Made by a program: the position numbers and the translations under genes
The notes under the pieces: generated by a model
Told to the model about the DNA's origin: nothing
Seen by the model: the letters and a program-made list of their open reading frames with translations, nothing else
Database searches by the model: none
Assembly: GCF_010731615.1 (NCBI RefSeq)
Contig: NZ_AP022618.1
Location: 806,001 to 870,000 of the forward strand
Direction: 5' to 3'
From: Mycolicibacterium insubricum
Lineage (GTDB): Bacteria > Actinomycetota > Actinomycetes > Mycobacteriales > Mycobacteriaceae
Length of the DNA stretch: 64,000 bases
In this document: positions 42,391 to 52,129 of the stretch, piece after piece
Position numbering within the stretch: the stretch's first letter is position 1
How the letters are laid out: each line of letters begins with the position of its first letter

Positions 42391-44924
42391 GACGGGCTCA
42401 CTTTCTCCGATCGGGTGGGCATTGCGGGGTCGCCGAGCAGCACCGGGACCTTGCGGCCGTGGTGTTCGCCGAACACGATGGTCGGGTCGGGAACGTCCGG
42501 GGCGTTGACGAAGCTGACGAACCGCGACAGCTTGTCCGGGTCGTCGAGGACGCCCTTCCATTCGCACGAGTAGCCGGCGACGTGGCGGGCCATGTCGGCC
42601 TCGAAATCGGCTGCCAGGCCCAGCACGTCGTCGATGACGACGGCGCGCAGGCGATCCATGCCGCCGTCGAGGGCCTCCAGCCACGGTGCGGTGCGCTGCA
42701 ACCGGTCCGCCGAGCGCACGTAGTACATCAGAAACCGGTCGATGTAGCGGATCAGTGTCTCGGTGTCCAGATCGCCGGCGAGCAGCTGCGCGTGCTTGGG
42801 CGTCATGCCGCCGTTGCCGCAGACGTAGAGGTTCCAACCGGATTCGGTGGCGATCACCCCGACGTCCTTGCCGCGGGCCTCCGCACACTCCCGGGCGCAG
42901 CCCGACACGCCCATCTTGATCTTGTGCGGCGACCGCAGCCCCCGGTAGCGCATCTCTAGGTCGATGGCCAGCTGCACCGAGTCCTGCTGGCCGTAGCGGC
43001 ACCAGTCCGAGCCGACGCAGCTCTTCACCGTCCGCAGCGACTTACCGTACGCCTGACCGGATTCCATTCCGCCGTCGACCAGCCGACGCCAGATCAGCGG
43101 CAGCTGATCGACGGTCGCCCCGAACATGTCGATCCGCTGGCCGCCGGTGATCTTGGTGTAAAGACCGAAATCCCGCGCGATCTCGCCGATCAGGATCAGC
43201 TGCTCGGGGGTGATGTCGCCGCCGGGCACCCGGGGGACCACCGAATAGGTGCCGTTGCGTTGGATGTTGGCCAGGAAGTGGTCGTTGGAGTCCTGCAGCG
43301 CGGCGGCCTCGCCGTCGAGGATGTGGTCACTGCTGGTCGACGCCAGGATCGAGGCGACGGTGGGTTTGCAGATGTCACAACCGGTTCCGGTGCCGAACCG
43401 GTCGATCAGCCCGGAGAAGGACCGGATGCCGCTGGCCCGCACCAGCTCGAACAGCTCGGCACGGGGCATCGCGAAGTGCTCGCACAGCGCGCTGGACTGC
43501 TCGACGCCGGCGTCGGCGAGGATCGCCGACAGCAGCGGAACGCACGATCCGCAGGACGTGCCCGCCGCGGTGCAGCGCTTCAGCGCCGCCACGTCGCAGG
43601 CCCCGGCGGCGATCGCCGAGCACAGGTCGCCCTTGGAAACGTCGTTGCAGGAACAGATCTGGGCGTCGTCGCCGAGCGCGGAGACGCCGAGCGCCGGGGC
43701 GCCGGCGGCCGGCGAGATCAGCGCGACGGGATCGCCGGGCAGGGCGGAACCGACCAGCGGCCGCAGCAGGCCGTAGCCGCCGGCGTCGCCGACCAGCACA
43801 CCGCCGAGCAGGGTCGCCGCGTCGTCGGAGAGCACCAGCTTCTTGTAGGTGCCGTTGATCGGGTCGCTGACCACGACGCTCAGCGCGCCCGGCGTCTCGC
43901 CGAGGGCGTCACCGAAGCTGGCGACGTCCACGCCGAGCAGCTTGAGCTTGGTGGACGTGTCCGCACCCGGGAACTCGGCGTCACCGCCGAGCAGTCGGTC
44001 GGCGACCACCTCTGCGGTGGCGTAGCCGGGCCCGACCAGGCCGTAGCAGCGGCCGCCGACGGCGGCCACCTCGCCGATCGCGTAGACGGACGGATCACTG
44101 GTGGCACCGGTGAGGTCGGTGAGCACCCCGCCGCGGTCGGCCAACTCCAGGCCGGCGGAGGCGGCCAGCTCGTCGCGGGGGCGAACCCCGGCGGCGAACA
44201 CCACCACCGCGGCCGCCAGGGACCGGTCACCGGACAGCTGTACGGTCAGACCGCCGGACTCGCCCGCTTCGATGGCGAGGGTGTCGGCCGACAGGGTGAT
44301 CCCGATGCCCAGCTCGCCGATCATCCGGGCCAGATGCTCGCCGCCGGCCTGGTCGACCTGGCGCGGCATCAGGCGCGGGTTGCGTTCCACCACGTGCGGC
44401 GACAGACCCATCAGCGACAGGGCGTTGGCGGCTTCCAGGCCGAGCAGGCCGCCGCCGATGACCACACCGACCGGTGCCTGTTCGCGGGCCAGAGCGGCGT
44501 CGGCGTCGGCGCGGATCGCGTCCAGATCGTCGAGGGTGCGGTAGGCGTGGCAGCCGGGCAGCTCCCGCCCGGGCACCGGGGGCACGAAGGCGCTCGATCC
44601 GGTGGCCAGCACCAGCGCGTCGTAGCCGAGAGATTCGCCGGTCTCGGTGATCACCAGGCGGTCGGCGCGGTCGATGCCGGCGACCCGGGTGCCCAGGCGC
44701 AGCGTGACGGCGTCGTCGTCGGCGTAGTCGTTGCCCGGCAGCGCCAGGGCGTCGCGTTGCCAGCTGCCCACGTAGCCGGACAGACCGACCCGGTCATACG
44801 CCGCATCGGCCTCTTCGCCGAGAACCACCACCTGCCATCGGCCGTCGGTGTCCCGGGCGCGCAGCGCCTCGACGAAGCGGTGGCCGACCATGCCGTGGCC
44901 GATGACGATGACGGTGTTTCGCAT
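42387..44924 (-). CDS. nirB: Nitrite reductase large subunit NirB
   Basis: NAD(P)H-dependent siroheme nitrite reductase of 845 residues, reducing nitrite to ammonium. It has an N-terminal FAD/NAD module (VIVIGHGMVGHRFVEAL, VIGGGLLGLEAANAL) and a BFD-like [2Fe-2S] region near residues 420-460 (CSCNDVSKGDLC, GTSCGSCVPLL). The ferredoxin-like and siroheme/[4Fe-4S] domains follow, with cysteines in SCVGSDWC (~635) and CARECAE (~675). It is followed by nirD and preceded at 123 bases by nasN on the same strand. The gap is the likely promoter or regulator region. Confidence 0.95.
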   Translation of the reverse strand: MRNTVIVIGHGMVGHRFVEALRARDTDGRWQVVVLGEEADAAYDRVGLSGYVGSWQRDALALPGNDYADDDAVTLRLGTRVAGIDRADRLVITETGESLGYDALVLATGSSAFVPPVPGRELPGCHAYRTLDDLDAIRADADAALAREQAPVGVVIGGGLLGLEAANALSLMGLSPHVVERNPRLMPRQVDQAGGEHLARMIGELGIGITLSADTLAIEAGESGGLTVQLSGDRSLAAAVVVFAAGVRPRDELAASAGLELADRGGVLTDLTGATSDPSVYAIGEVAAVGGRCYGLVGPGYATAEVVADRLLGGDAEFPGADTSTKLKLLGVDVASFGDALGETPGALSVVVSDPINGTYKKLVLSDDAATLLGGVLVGDAGGYGLLRPLVGSALPGDPVALISPAAGAPALGVSALGDDAQICSCNDVSKGDLCSAIAAGACDVAALKRCTAAGTSCGSCVPLLSAILADAGVEQSSALCEHFAMPRAELFELVRASGIRSFSGLIDRFGTGTGCDICKPTVASILASTSSDHILDGEAAALQDSNDHFLANIQRNGTYSVVPRVPGGDITPEQLILIGEIARDFGLYTKITGGQRIDMFGATVDQLPLIWRRLVDGGMESGQAYGKSLRTVKSCVGSDWCRYGQQDSVQLAIDLEMRYRGLRSPHKIKMGVSGCARECAEARGKDVGVIATESGWNLYVCGNGGMTPKHAQLLAGDLDTETLIRYIDRFLMYYVRSADRLQRTAPWLEALDGGMDRLRAVVIDDVLGLAADFEADMARHVAGYSCEWKGVLDDPDKLSRFVSFVNAPDVPDPTIVFGEHHGRKVPVLLGDPAMPTRSEKVSPS

Positions 44925-45047
44925 CGCTGTCCTCTCGTCGTATCTGCCGATGACGCTAGGCAGCCGGTGTTACCCGCCGGTGCAACGGTTTTTGCGTCCG
45001 GGTGTCGGGCGCCGCACAGTGTTACCGAACGTGCTGAGAGGTGTGAT

Positions 45048-48000
45048 TCAGTACACGTCTCGCTGGTAGCGGCCGTCGGCGGCCAGTGCCCGCAGGTAGG
45101 AGTCGGCGCTGTGCGGCGCCAGCCGGCCGTGCTCGGCGATGATCGACCGCAGGGTGTCGTCGACGTCGCGGGCCATCCGGGACGCGTCCCCGCACACGTA
45201 GATGTGCGCGCCCCGCCCGATCCACTCCCACAGTTCGGCCGCCCGGGCCAGCATCAGGTCCTGGACGTAGACCTTGTCCGGCTGGTCGCGGGAGAACGCC
45301 ACATCCAGGCGGGTCAGCAGACCGGAGTCGAGATGGCCCCGCAGTTCGTCGCGGTAGTAGAAGTCGGTGGCCTCGTGCTGCTCACCGAAGAACAGCCAAT
45401 TGTCGCCGGTGGCACCGCGGTGCGCGCGGTGGTCCAGGAATCCGCGGAACGGTGCCACACCGGTGCCCGGGCCGATCATGATCATCGGTGCGTGGTCGTC
45501 CGGCGGCGGCCCGAAACTATTGTTGCGCTGCACGTAGATCCGGGGCTCGGCGTCGTCGGCCGCGTCGGCCAGATACGTCGAGGCGACCCCGCCGCGCGGG
45601 CGGTCCCCGGTGCCGAAACGCACCGCCGAGACGGTGATCTCGACGCGATCGGGTGCAGCCAGCGGGGACGACGAGATCGAGTACAACCGCGGCGTCAGCG
45701 GGCGCAGCACAGCCAGCCAGTCGTCGAGCGCGGCGGACACCGGGTATTGGGCCAGCACGTCGACGCACTGGCGGCCCCACGCCCATTCGGCGATCCCGTG
45801 CGGGTCGTCGACGAGCGCGGCCAGCGCCGGATCGTTGTGGTGGGTGTTGACGAAAATCAGGAAATCGCGGGTGATCCGGGTGATGTCGTAATGCTCGCGC
45901 AGCGCCTCGGCCAGCGTGGTGTCACCGCCGCCGGCGCTTACCGGGGCCTGCCCGTCCAGCCCGGTGAGTTCCAGCCATTCGCCGACCAGCGCGGCGCTGT
46001 TGCGCGGCCAGACGCCCAGTGCATCGCCCGCGCTGTAGGTCAGAGTGTCCGGCGGCAGGGCAAACGCGAACCGGCGCACCTCTTTTGCCGAACCCGCTCC
46101 GGTCAGCAGCTCGTTGTCCAGCAGCCGGGTGGTCAGCGGGTTCTTGCGGGAGTACTCGGCCGTCGGCGCGGGCTCGGCCGGTGTGTCCTGCCGCAGCGCA
46201 TCGACGACGGCCGCCACCCAGCCGTCGGCCTCGGTGTCGTAGTCCGGTTCGCAGCTCGCCCGCTTGGCGATCCGGGTGGCTCCCAGATGCGCCAGCCGGG
46301 CGTCGAGTTTGCGGGCGAATCCGCAGAAGTCGGCGTACGCGGAATCGCCGAAACCCAGCACCGAATAGCGCAGATCCGCGACATCGGTGGCGACCGCCGC
46401 CGTCAGCGCATCCCACAGCGCGATGCCGTTGTCCGGAGCGTCGCCGTCACCGGTGGTGGCCACCACGAACAGCACCGTGCCGCGCAGCTCGTCGATGCCG
46501 ACCCGGTCGGCGCAGCGGGCCGATACGGTGAACCCGGCCTCGGTCAGCAGTTCGGTGCAGCGCGGTATGTAGTCCTCGACCGTCCCGGTCTGTGACGCCC
46601 ACACCAGGGTGAGCCGGGCGCCGCCGGCGGGTTCCTCGGCCGGCGCTGCGATCAGCGGGACACCGCTGGGGGACAGGGGGATTCGGGAGAAGTAGCCGGC
46701 CAGCACACCCTCGGCCCAGGCCCGCACGGGCGCCGACAGGGGTGCGGTCGCGGGCAGCGTCGGTACCGAGTCGACCGGCGGGTTGGCGGTGATGCCGCTG
46801 ACCAGGCCGGCCAGGTAGCCGCGCTCGGTGTCGGTGAGCTGGTCGGTGGGGGAGCCGGTCACCCCGAACGCGGCGGCCAGCGAGGTCGGTGCGGTACCGG
46901 CCGGTGCGGTCATCGGTGCCTCCTGCGGTGTCGGTGCGGGCGGCGCCGCTACCGGGGTGAGTGCGACGGCGCACGCCTTGAACTCGGGCTGCAGGGAATC
47001 CGGGTCGACGGCGTCGTTGGTGACGGCGTTGATCGCCAGGTCAGGCCCGATCGCGTCGTTGAAATGCATGGGTACGAAACAAGTTCCGGGTCGGATGTCG
47101 GTGCTGATGTCCACCGGGACCCGGGCCGCGCCTCGCCGGGACCGGACCTCGACGGTGTCGCCGGCGACGATGCCGTGGGTGGCGGCGTCGTCGGGGTGCA
47201 GTTGCACGAAGCTGGTGGGGTTGAGTTTGTTGAGTTTGGCTACCCGGCCGGTCTTGGTCATGGTGTGCCACTGGTGGGCCAGCCGCCCGGTGGTCAGCAG
47301 CATCGGGTACGTGTCATCGGGCGGTTCGGCGATGCTCATCGGAGTGGACGGGAGCGAAGCGAGTGGCCGCGGAGGAGTAGGCCGAGCTGGCGGAGCCTGC
47401 GGAGCCAGCGCTGGCCGGATCCGACCGTCGGTTTCAGATGAGGGGAAGCCGGGACTGCCCGCATCTGACCCGGGCAGTTCGGCCGGGGGGAGCGCGGGGC
47501 GCGGCAAGAACTGGGCGCGCCGGGTGGGGGTGGGAAACGCCAGCCGGGGCACGTGGCCGTCGGAGCCGACGTGGCGGTGCTGGCTGACGCCGTCGTTGAG
47601 GTAGCGAATCGGGTTGCGGTCCGGGCAGTCCGGCGGTGCCGGCCACTGCACCGGGCCGCGGCGCAGGCGCGGGTAGTCGACGCCGCGCAGGTCCCAGCCG
47701 GTGCGGGGGTTGTGGAAACGGGCGAGCTCGTCGAAGACCGCGGCGGCATCGGGGTGGTCGAAATCGCCGGGCCGGTCGAAGCCCATAGCCCGGGCGACGT
47801 CGTTGATCAGCCGCCAGTCTGCGCGGGCCTGCCCCGGCGGGGAGACCGCCGGTGCGCAGAGCGTCAGGTTGCGCTCCGAATTGACCATCACCCCTTCGGA
47901 TTCCGTCCACAGCGCGGCGGGCAAGATGACGTCGGCGAACCCGGCGGTCTCGGTGCCCTGGAAAACTTCCTGCAGCACCACGAATTCGGCGCGTTGCAGC

Positions 48001-49265
48001 GCGGCGGTGACGATGGACCGGTTGGCCACCGAGGCGACGGGGTTGGTGCAGATGATCCAGGCGGCGCGGATCTCGCCGGCCGCCATGCGTTCGAACATGT
48101 CGATGGTGCCCGCGCCGGGGTCGGTGGAGATGCTGCCCGCCGGTATGTCCCACAGTGTTTCGGTTTCCCGACGGTCGGCGTCCACTAGGGCGCTGCGCTG
48201 TCCGGGCAGCCCCGGACCCATGTAGCCCATCTCCCGGCCGCCCATGGCGTTGGGCTGGCCGGTCAGCGAGAACGGGCCGGAACCGCGGCGGCAGATCGCC
48301 CCGGTGGCCAGGTGCAGGTTGCAGATCGCGTTGGTGTGCCAGGTGCCGTGGGTGGACTGGTTGAGACCCATGGTCCACAGGCTCACCCAGTTGTCGGCCT
48401 CGATGATCCACGCCGCGGCGCGGCGCAGGTCCTCGGCGTACAGGCCGGTGGTCTCGGCCACCCGGTCGACGGGGTGGTCGGCCAGCAGTGGTGCCATGTC
48501 CGCCCAGCCGTCGGTGTGCTCGTCGATGAACTTCTGGTCCAGACCGCCGCCGTCGGCGACCAGCCGCAGCAGCCCGTTGAGCAGGGCCAGGTCGGTGCCC
48601 GGGCGCACCGGCAGGTAGAGGTCGGCCTTGGCGGCGGTGGCGGTGCGCCGCGGGTCGATGACGATCAGCCGGGCCCCGGCGGCCACCCGGTCCATCATCC
48701 GCAGGTAGAGGATGGGATGGCAGTCGGCCATATTCGCGCCGATCACCAGGAACAGGTCGGCATGGTCGAGGTCGTCGTAGCTGCCCGGTGGCCCGTCGGC
48801 GCCGAGTGACTGCTTGTATCCGGTGCCGGCGCTGGCCATGCACAGCCGGGAGTTCGATTCGATCTGGTTGGTGCCCAGGAATCCCTTGGTGAGCTTGTTG
48901 GACAGGTACTGGGCCTCCAGCGACATCTGGCCGGACACGTAGACGGCGATGGCGTCCGGGCCGTGCTCGGCGCGGATCGACGCCAGCCGCGCCGCGGTGT
49001 GAGCGACAGCCGCGTCGACGTCGGTCGGCACCGGTGCGGCGCTGCGTTCGGTGCGCTGCCAGGCGGTGGTCAGTCGGCCGGGTGCGGCCAGCAGGTCGGC
49101 GGTGGTGGAGCCCTTGGTGCACAGCCGGCCGCGGTTGGCGGGGTGGGTCGGGGTGCCGCGGGAGGTGCGCACCACGCCGTCGCTGACCTGCAGAGACATC
49201 CCGCAGCCCACGCCGCAGTAGCCGCAGACGGTGTCCACGGCCATCGACGACGGGCGTTCGGGCAT
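45048..49265 (-). CDS. nasN: Single-chain assimilatory nitrate reductase with diflavin reductase tail (NasN type)
   Basis: Protein of 1405 residues joining a molybdopterin nitrate reductase to its electron-donating reductase. A [4Fe-4S] motif (Cys14, 17, 21, 49) opens a bis-MGD domain to ~770. A flavodoxin domain (~880-1020, [26 protein letters not shown]) and FAD and NADPH domains ([41 protein letters not shown]) follow, as in CysJ. It matches M. smegmatis NasN. Residues ~602-649 are encoded by repeat copy D, in the linker just before the C-terminal dinucleotide-binding domain ([16 protein letters not shown]). The start may be ATG 49265 or 49244. Confidence 0.9.
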   Translation of the reverse strand: MPERPSSMAVDTVCGYCGVGCGMSLQVSDGVVRTSRGTPTHPANRGRLCTKGSTTADLLAAPGRLTTAWQRTERSAAPVPTDVDAAVAHTAARLASIRAEHGPDAIAVYVSGQMSLEAQYLSNKLTKGFLGTNQIESNSRLCMASAGTGYKQSLGADGPPGSYDDLDHADLFLVIGANMADCHPILYLRMMDRVAAGARLIVIDPRRTATAAKADLYLPVRPGTDLALLNGLLRLVADGGGLDQKFIDEHTDGWADMAPLLADHPVDRVAETTGLYAEDLRRAAAWIIEADNWVSLWTMGLNQSTHGTWHTNAICNLHLATGAICRRGSGPFSLTGQPNAMGGREMGYMGPGLPGQRSALVDADRRETETLWDIPAGSISTDPGAGTIDMFERMAAGEIRAAWIICTNPVASVANRSIVTAALQRAEFVVLQEVFQGTETAGFADVILPAALWTESEGVMVNSERNLTLCAPAVSPPGQARADWRLINDVARAMGFDRPGDFDHPDAAAVFDELARFHNPRTGWDLRGVDYPRLRRGPVQWPAPPDCPDRNPIRYLNDGVSQHRHVGSDGHVPRLAFPTPTRRAQFLPRPALPPAELPGSDAGSPGFPSSETDGRIRPALAPQAPPARPTPPRPLASLPSTPMSIAEPPDDTYPMLLTTGRLAHQWHTMTKTGRVAKLNKLNPTSFVQLHPDDAATHGIVAGDTVEVRSRRGAARVPVDISTDIRPGTCFVPMHFNDAIGPDLAINAVTNDAVDPDSLQPEFKACAVALTPVAAPPAPTPQEAPMTAPAGTAPTSLAAAFGVTGSPTDQLTDTERGYLAGLVSGITANPPVDSVPTLPATAPLSAPVRAWAEGVLAGYFSRIPLSPSGVPLIAAPAEEPAGGARLTLVWASQTGTVEDYIPRCTELLTEAGFTVSARCADRVGIDELRGTVLFVVATTGDGDAPDNGIALWDALTAAVATDVADLRYSVLGFGDSAYADFCGFARKLDARLAHLGATRIAKRASCEPDYDTEADGWVAAVVDALRQDTPAEPAPTAEYSRKNPLTTRLLDNELLTGAGSAKEVRRFAFALPPDTLTYSAGDALGVWPRNSAALVGEWLELTGLDGQAPVSAGGGDTTLAEALREHYDITRITRDFLIFVNTHHNDPALAALVDDPHGIAEWAWGRQCVDVLAQYPVSAALDDWLAVLRPLTPRLYSISSSPLAAPDRVEITVSAVRFGTGDRPRGGVASTYLADAADDAEPRIYVQRNNSFGPPPDDHAPMIMIGPGTGVAPFRGFLDHRAHRGATGDNWLFFGEQHEATDFYYRDELRGHLDSGLLTRLDVAFSRDQPDKVYVQDLMLARAAELWEWIGRGAHIYVCGDASRMARDVDDTLRSIIAEHGRLAPHSADSYLRALAADGRYQRDVY
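47318..47461 (-). repeat. In-frame repeat element, copy D (144 bp) inside the nitrate reductase gene
   Basis: Bounded on the + strand by CGGGCGGT (47318-47325) and ACTGCCCG (47454-47461). Length is 144 bp or 48 codons, so the reductase frame is kept. Outer parts align with copy C. The middle contains about 66 extra bases including the 57-bp module shared with copy A. On the minus strand it encodes [12 protein letters not shown], then [35 protein letters not shown]. This is a diverged form of the peptide in copies B and C with an insert. Confidence 0.9.
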
Positions 49266-49350
49266 GTCCCGATGGTTGCGGCGGTGTGTTTCGCGGTGCC
49301 CGCGGGGCGATTGCGCGACGGTCAACAGCCCCGCACACCGCCGACTTCGG

Positions 49351-51054
49351 CTATGTGAGTTTGCGGGGTTTTTCGAGGTCACCGGCCGGCGGCAGCAGCG
49401 CCAGGCCCGGATGTCCCAGCATGGCGCGCAGCTGCCCGGTGCCGTAGCCGGGGGCGGCCGACCACCCGCCCGCGCCGTCGGCGGCCACCGGCACCACCCG
49501 CCAGAACCGCGGGTGCGGGTCCGCGCCGTGCACCTCGATGAGCTCGGCCGGTGCGGGTGTCGATCTGGTCAACCCGTCGACCAGGGCCGGGACGGTCAGC
49601 GCCACACCGGCCACCGCGGCCAGCGGGTTGCCGCCCAATCCCAGCAGCACGGTGTCGTCGGGCAGCTGGGCGACCAGCAGCGATCCGCCGGGTCGCACCG
49701 CGATGCCGTCGAGCAGCCATCGCGCGCCCAGCGTCGCGCCCACCGTGCGGAGCTGATCGGCGACGCCGTGGCCGGTACCGCCGACGACTACCACCAGGTC
49801 GGAGTCGGACTGGCGCAGCGCGGCGGTGACGGCCTCGGCATCGTCGGGCAGGTGCCCGCCGAGCCGGGTCGTCACACCCCGGTCCCGCAGCGCTGCGGCC
49901 ACCGGGCCGGAGGCGGTGTCGGGCAGCCGGCCCGGCCCGGGGACGCCCGTCGTGACGATCTCGTCGCCGGAGCTGTAGACCACCGCGCGGACCGGCCCGC
50001 GCACCGACAGCCGCGTGGTGCCCGCCGAGCGGGCCACCGAACACACCGCCGGATCCACCCGGGTGCCGGCCGGGGCCAGGGGGTCCCCGGCGGCCCAGGT
50101 CTCGGCGCGGCGGCGGGTGTCGTCGCGGCCGGGGCCGGTCTCGCGCAGCATCGCGGCGTCCTCGCCGACTGAGGTGTCCTCGTGCCGAATGCTGCGGTCG
50201 GCGCTCTCGGGCAGCGGCGCGCCGGTGGCGATCGGTACCGCCTGCCCTGCGGACAGCGGCGGGCCACCGGGGCCGCCGGCCGCGCGCGGCGGCCCGGTCA
50301 ACCGCCACGGGCCGGGCCCGGCCACGGCGTACCCGTCCATCGCCGCGGCGTCGAACGGCGGGAACGGTTCGACGGCGACCAGCGGGTCGGCCAGCGTCGC
50401 GCCGACGGCGTCGTCGGCGGCGACGGTGCGCACCGCCAACGGGGTCAGTTCCGCGCGCAGCAGTTCGGCGGCCCGGAGCGGGTCGGGGCGGGGATCGGTG
50501 GCCGCGCGGTGATCCGCCGGGGTGTCGATATCGGCGGTGCCGGTCAGCGCGAGCGTCACCGCGCCGTCGGGGACCAGAGCCCGCATCGACGGGCCGTCGT
50601 GGTCGGCCAGCGCGGACCGCAGCGCCGGGACCGACCAGGCGCTCAGCAGGTACTGCCGCCGTCCGGCCGGGTCGATGCCCAACACGACCGGCGCGCCGGT
50701 GCGCACCAGCGCCGCCAGCAGCGCCGCGACGGTATCGGCCGTCACCGCCGGCAGATCGCTGGCCAGCAGCACCACCGGCCGCGCGGACCCGGGCGCCGGG
50801 ACGTGGGCGTCGAGCGCGGCCAGACCGGCCGCCACGGCCGCCGCCGGTCCGGCGAACGGCGGGTCTTCCCGGGTCTGGATGACCGCTTCGGGCAGATCGC
50901 GGGATGGCCCCACGACGACGATGTGTGCGGCGCCGGCGACGGCGTCCAGGGCGACGTCGATCAGCCGTCGGCCACCGACCAGCAGGTTCGGCTTGTCGGC
51001 GCCGTCCAGACGCCGGGCGCGACCGCCCGCGAGCACGATGGCGTCGAACCGCAT
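49351..51054 (-). CDS. MobA-MoeA fusion (molybdenum cofactor guanylyltransferase / molybdotransferase)
   Basis: Fusion of 567 residues. Residues 1-~190 are a MobA-type nucleotidyltransferase ([43 protein letters not shown]) that would attach GMP to make bis-MGD. From ~195 on it is MoeA-like ([71 protein letters not shown]). The MoeA half is divergent and Ala-rich compared with the stand-alone MoeA at 34385. ATG 51054 starts the LAGG domain. nasN, the enzyme that needs bis-MGD, follows 85 bases downstream on the same strand. Confidence 0.88.
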   Translation of the reverse strand: MRFDAIVLAGGRARRLDGADKPNLLVGGRRLIDVALDAVAGAAHIVVVGPSRDLPEAVIQTREDPPFAGPAAAVAAGLAALDAHVPAPGSARPVVLLASDLPAVTADTVAALLAALVRTGAPVVLGIDPAGRRQYLLSAWSVPALRSALADHDGPSMRALVPDGAVTLALTGTADIDTPADHRAATDPRPDPLRAAELLRAELTPLAVRTVAADDAVGATLADPLVAVEPFPPFDAAAMDGYAVAGPGPWRLTGPPRAAGGPGGPPLSAGQAVPIATGAPLPESADRSIRHEDTSVGEDAAMLRETGPGRDDTRRRAETWAAGDPLAPAGTRVDPAVCSVARSAGTTRLSVRGPVRAVVYSSGDEIVTTGVPGPGRLPDTASGPVAAALRDRGVTTRLGGHLPDDAEAVTAALRQSDSDLVVVVGGTGHGVADQLRTVGATLGARWLLDGIAVRPGGSLLVAQLPDDTVLLGLGGNPLAAVAGVALTVPALVDGLTRSTPAPAELIEVHGADPHPRFWRVVPVAADGAGGWSAAPGYGTGQLRAMLGHPGLALLPPAGDLEKPRKLT

Positions 51055-51166
51055 GGGTTCAGCGTAGGCGGGCCTGTGCATGACGGATGCGCCTCCGGCG
51101 CCGGTCGGTGTCACGGTTGGCACATCGAAAGACCGGGCTCATCGAGTGAACGGGAAGGGGCCGGGC

Positions 51167-52129
51167 ATGACGGGGCTGCAGCGCTTCGCCGCGACACTGA
51201 CCGAGCGCTTCGCCGGGCTGCCCCCGCCGGCGGTGACCGAACTCGCCGACCGGCTGACCGCCGCGCTGCGGGTGTCGGTCACCGGCCGCCCCGGCGTGGG
51301 CCGGCGCACCGTCGCCGCGGTGCTGAACCGCGCCGCCGGGATCCGGGTCACCGACGCGGACGCGGAGGTTCGCATCCGGGTCCTCGCTGAGGTGGTCAAA
51401 CCCGAAGACGCCGCCGCGCTGCGCGCGCGCCCGGACCTGCTGATCCTGAACAAGGCCGATCTGGCCGGGCTGCGGGCCGGCGGACCGGTGGCCGCCGCGG
51501 CCCGCGACTGTGCCGAGATCACCGCGCGCACCGGGATTCCGGCCGCGCCGATGGTGGCGCTTACCGCGCTCGCGGGTCTGGACGAGAGCATCCTCGACGA
51601 CGAGACGGTCGCCGCACTGCGGGCACTGACCGGCGAGCCCGTCGCGTTGACCAGCCCCGATGCCTTCCTCGACGATGACGGAGCGCTGACCCGGCAGGTG
51701 CGCGCGCACCTGCTGGCCCACCTCGACCTGTTCGGCATCGCGCACGCCGTGGTGGCGCTGCGCGACGATCCGGCCGCCGGTGCCGCCGAGCTGCGCAGCC
51801 GCCTGTGCGAGGCGGGCCGGCTGGCCGGGGTACTCGACGCCGTCACGGCCGCCGGCGCGCGGGCCGCCTACCGGCGCATCGCCGCGGCCGAACGCACGCT
51901 GGCCGATCTGGCGGTCGCCGAACCGGACACCGCCGACGCGCTCGCCGGCCTGCGGTCCGACCCGCAGATCCTGGCCGCCCGGGCCGAGGTGGCCGCCGCC
52001 CTGTTCGGTGACGCCCCCGCCCGGTCCGCCGCGAACTGGCGAACCTGCGCCGACGGACCGCTGGACGAGCTGCACCGCGCCGCCGCGACGGATCTGTGCC
52101 GCGCCGCGCTGGCCGGAGTCGCGCGGTGA
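51167..52129 (+). CDS. GTPase-like protein (Rv0209-type)
   Basis: Protein of 320 residues. A P-loop-like VTGRPGVGRRTVAAVL and an NKxD-type guanine motif (LLILNKADLAG) indicate a GTPase-like fold, followed by a helical region rich in Ala/Arg. ATG 51167 has GGAAGGGG upstream; an earlier ATG at 51080 would add 29 residues. The stop overlaps the next GTG (GTGA). The pair corresponds to Rv0209-Rv0210, which in M. tuberculosis directly follow trmB, so this gene marks the far edge of the inserted nitrate block. Confidence 0.76.
   Translation: MTGLQRFAATLTERFAGLPPPAVTELADRLTAALRVSVTGRPGVGRRTVAAVLNRAAGIRVTDADAEVRIRVLAEVVKPEDAAALRARPDLLILNKADLAGLRAGGPVAAAARDCAEITARTGIPAAPMVALTALAGLDESILDDETVAALRALTGEPVALTSPDAFLDDDGALTRQVRAHLLAHLDLFGIAHAVVALRDDPAAGAAELRSRLCEAGRLAGVLDAVTAAGARAAYRRIAAAERTLADLAVAEPDTADALAGLRSDPQILAARAEVAAALFGDAPARSAANWRTCADGPLDELHRAAATDLCRAALAGVAR

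Noticed and set aside
33294..47461. Reading the repeat copies as MIRU/VNTR tandem repeats
   Set aside because: Copies are dispersed, single and inside genes, with inverted ends and swapped modules; MIRUs are tandem and mainly intergenic.
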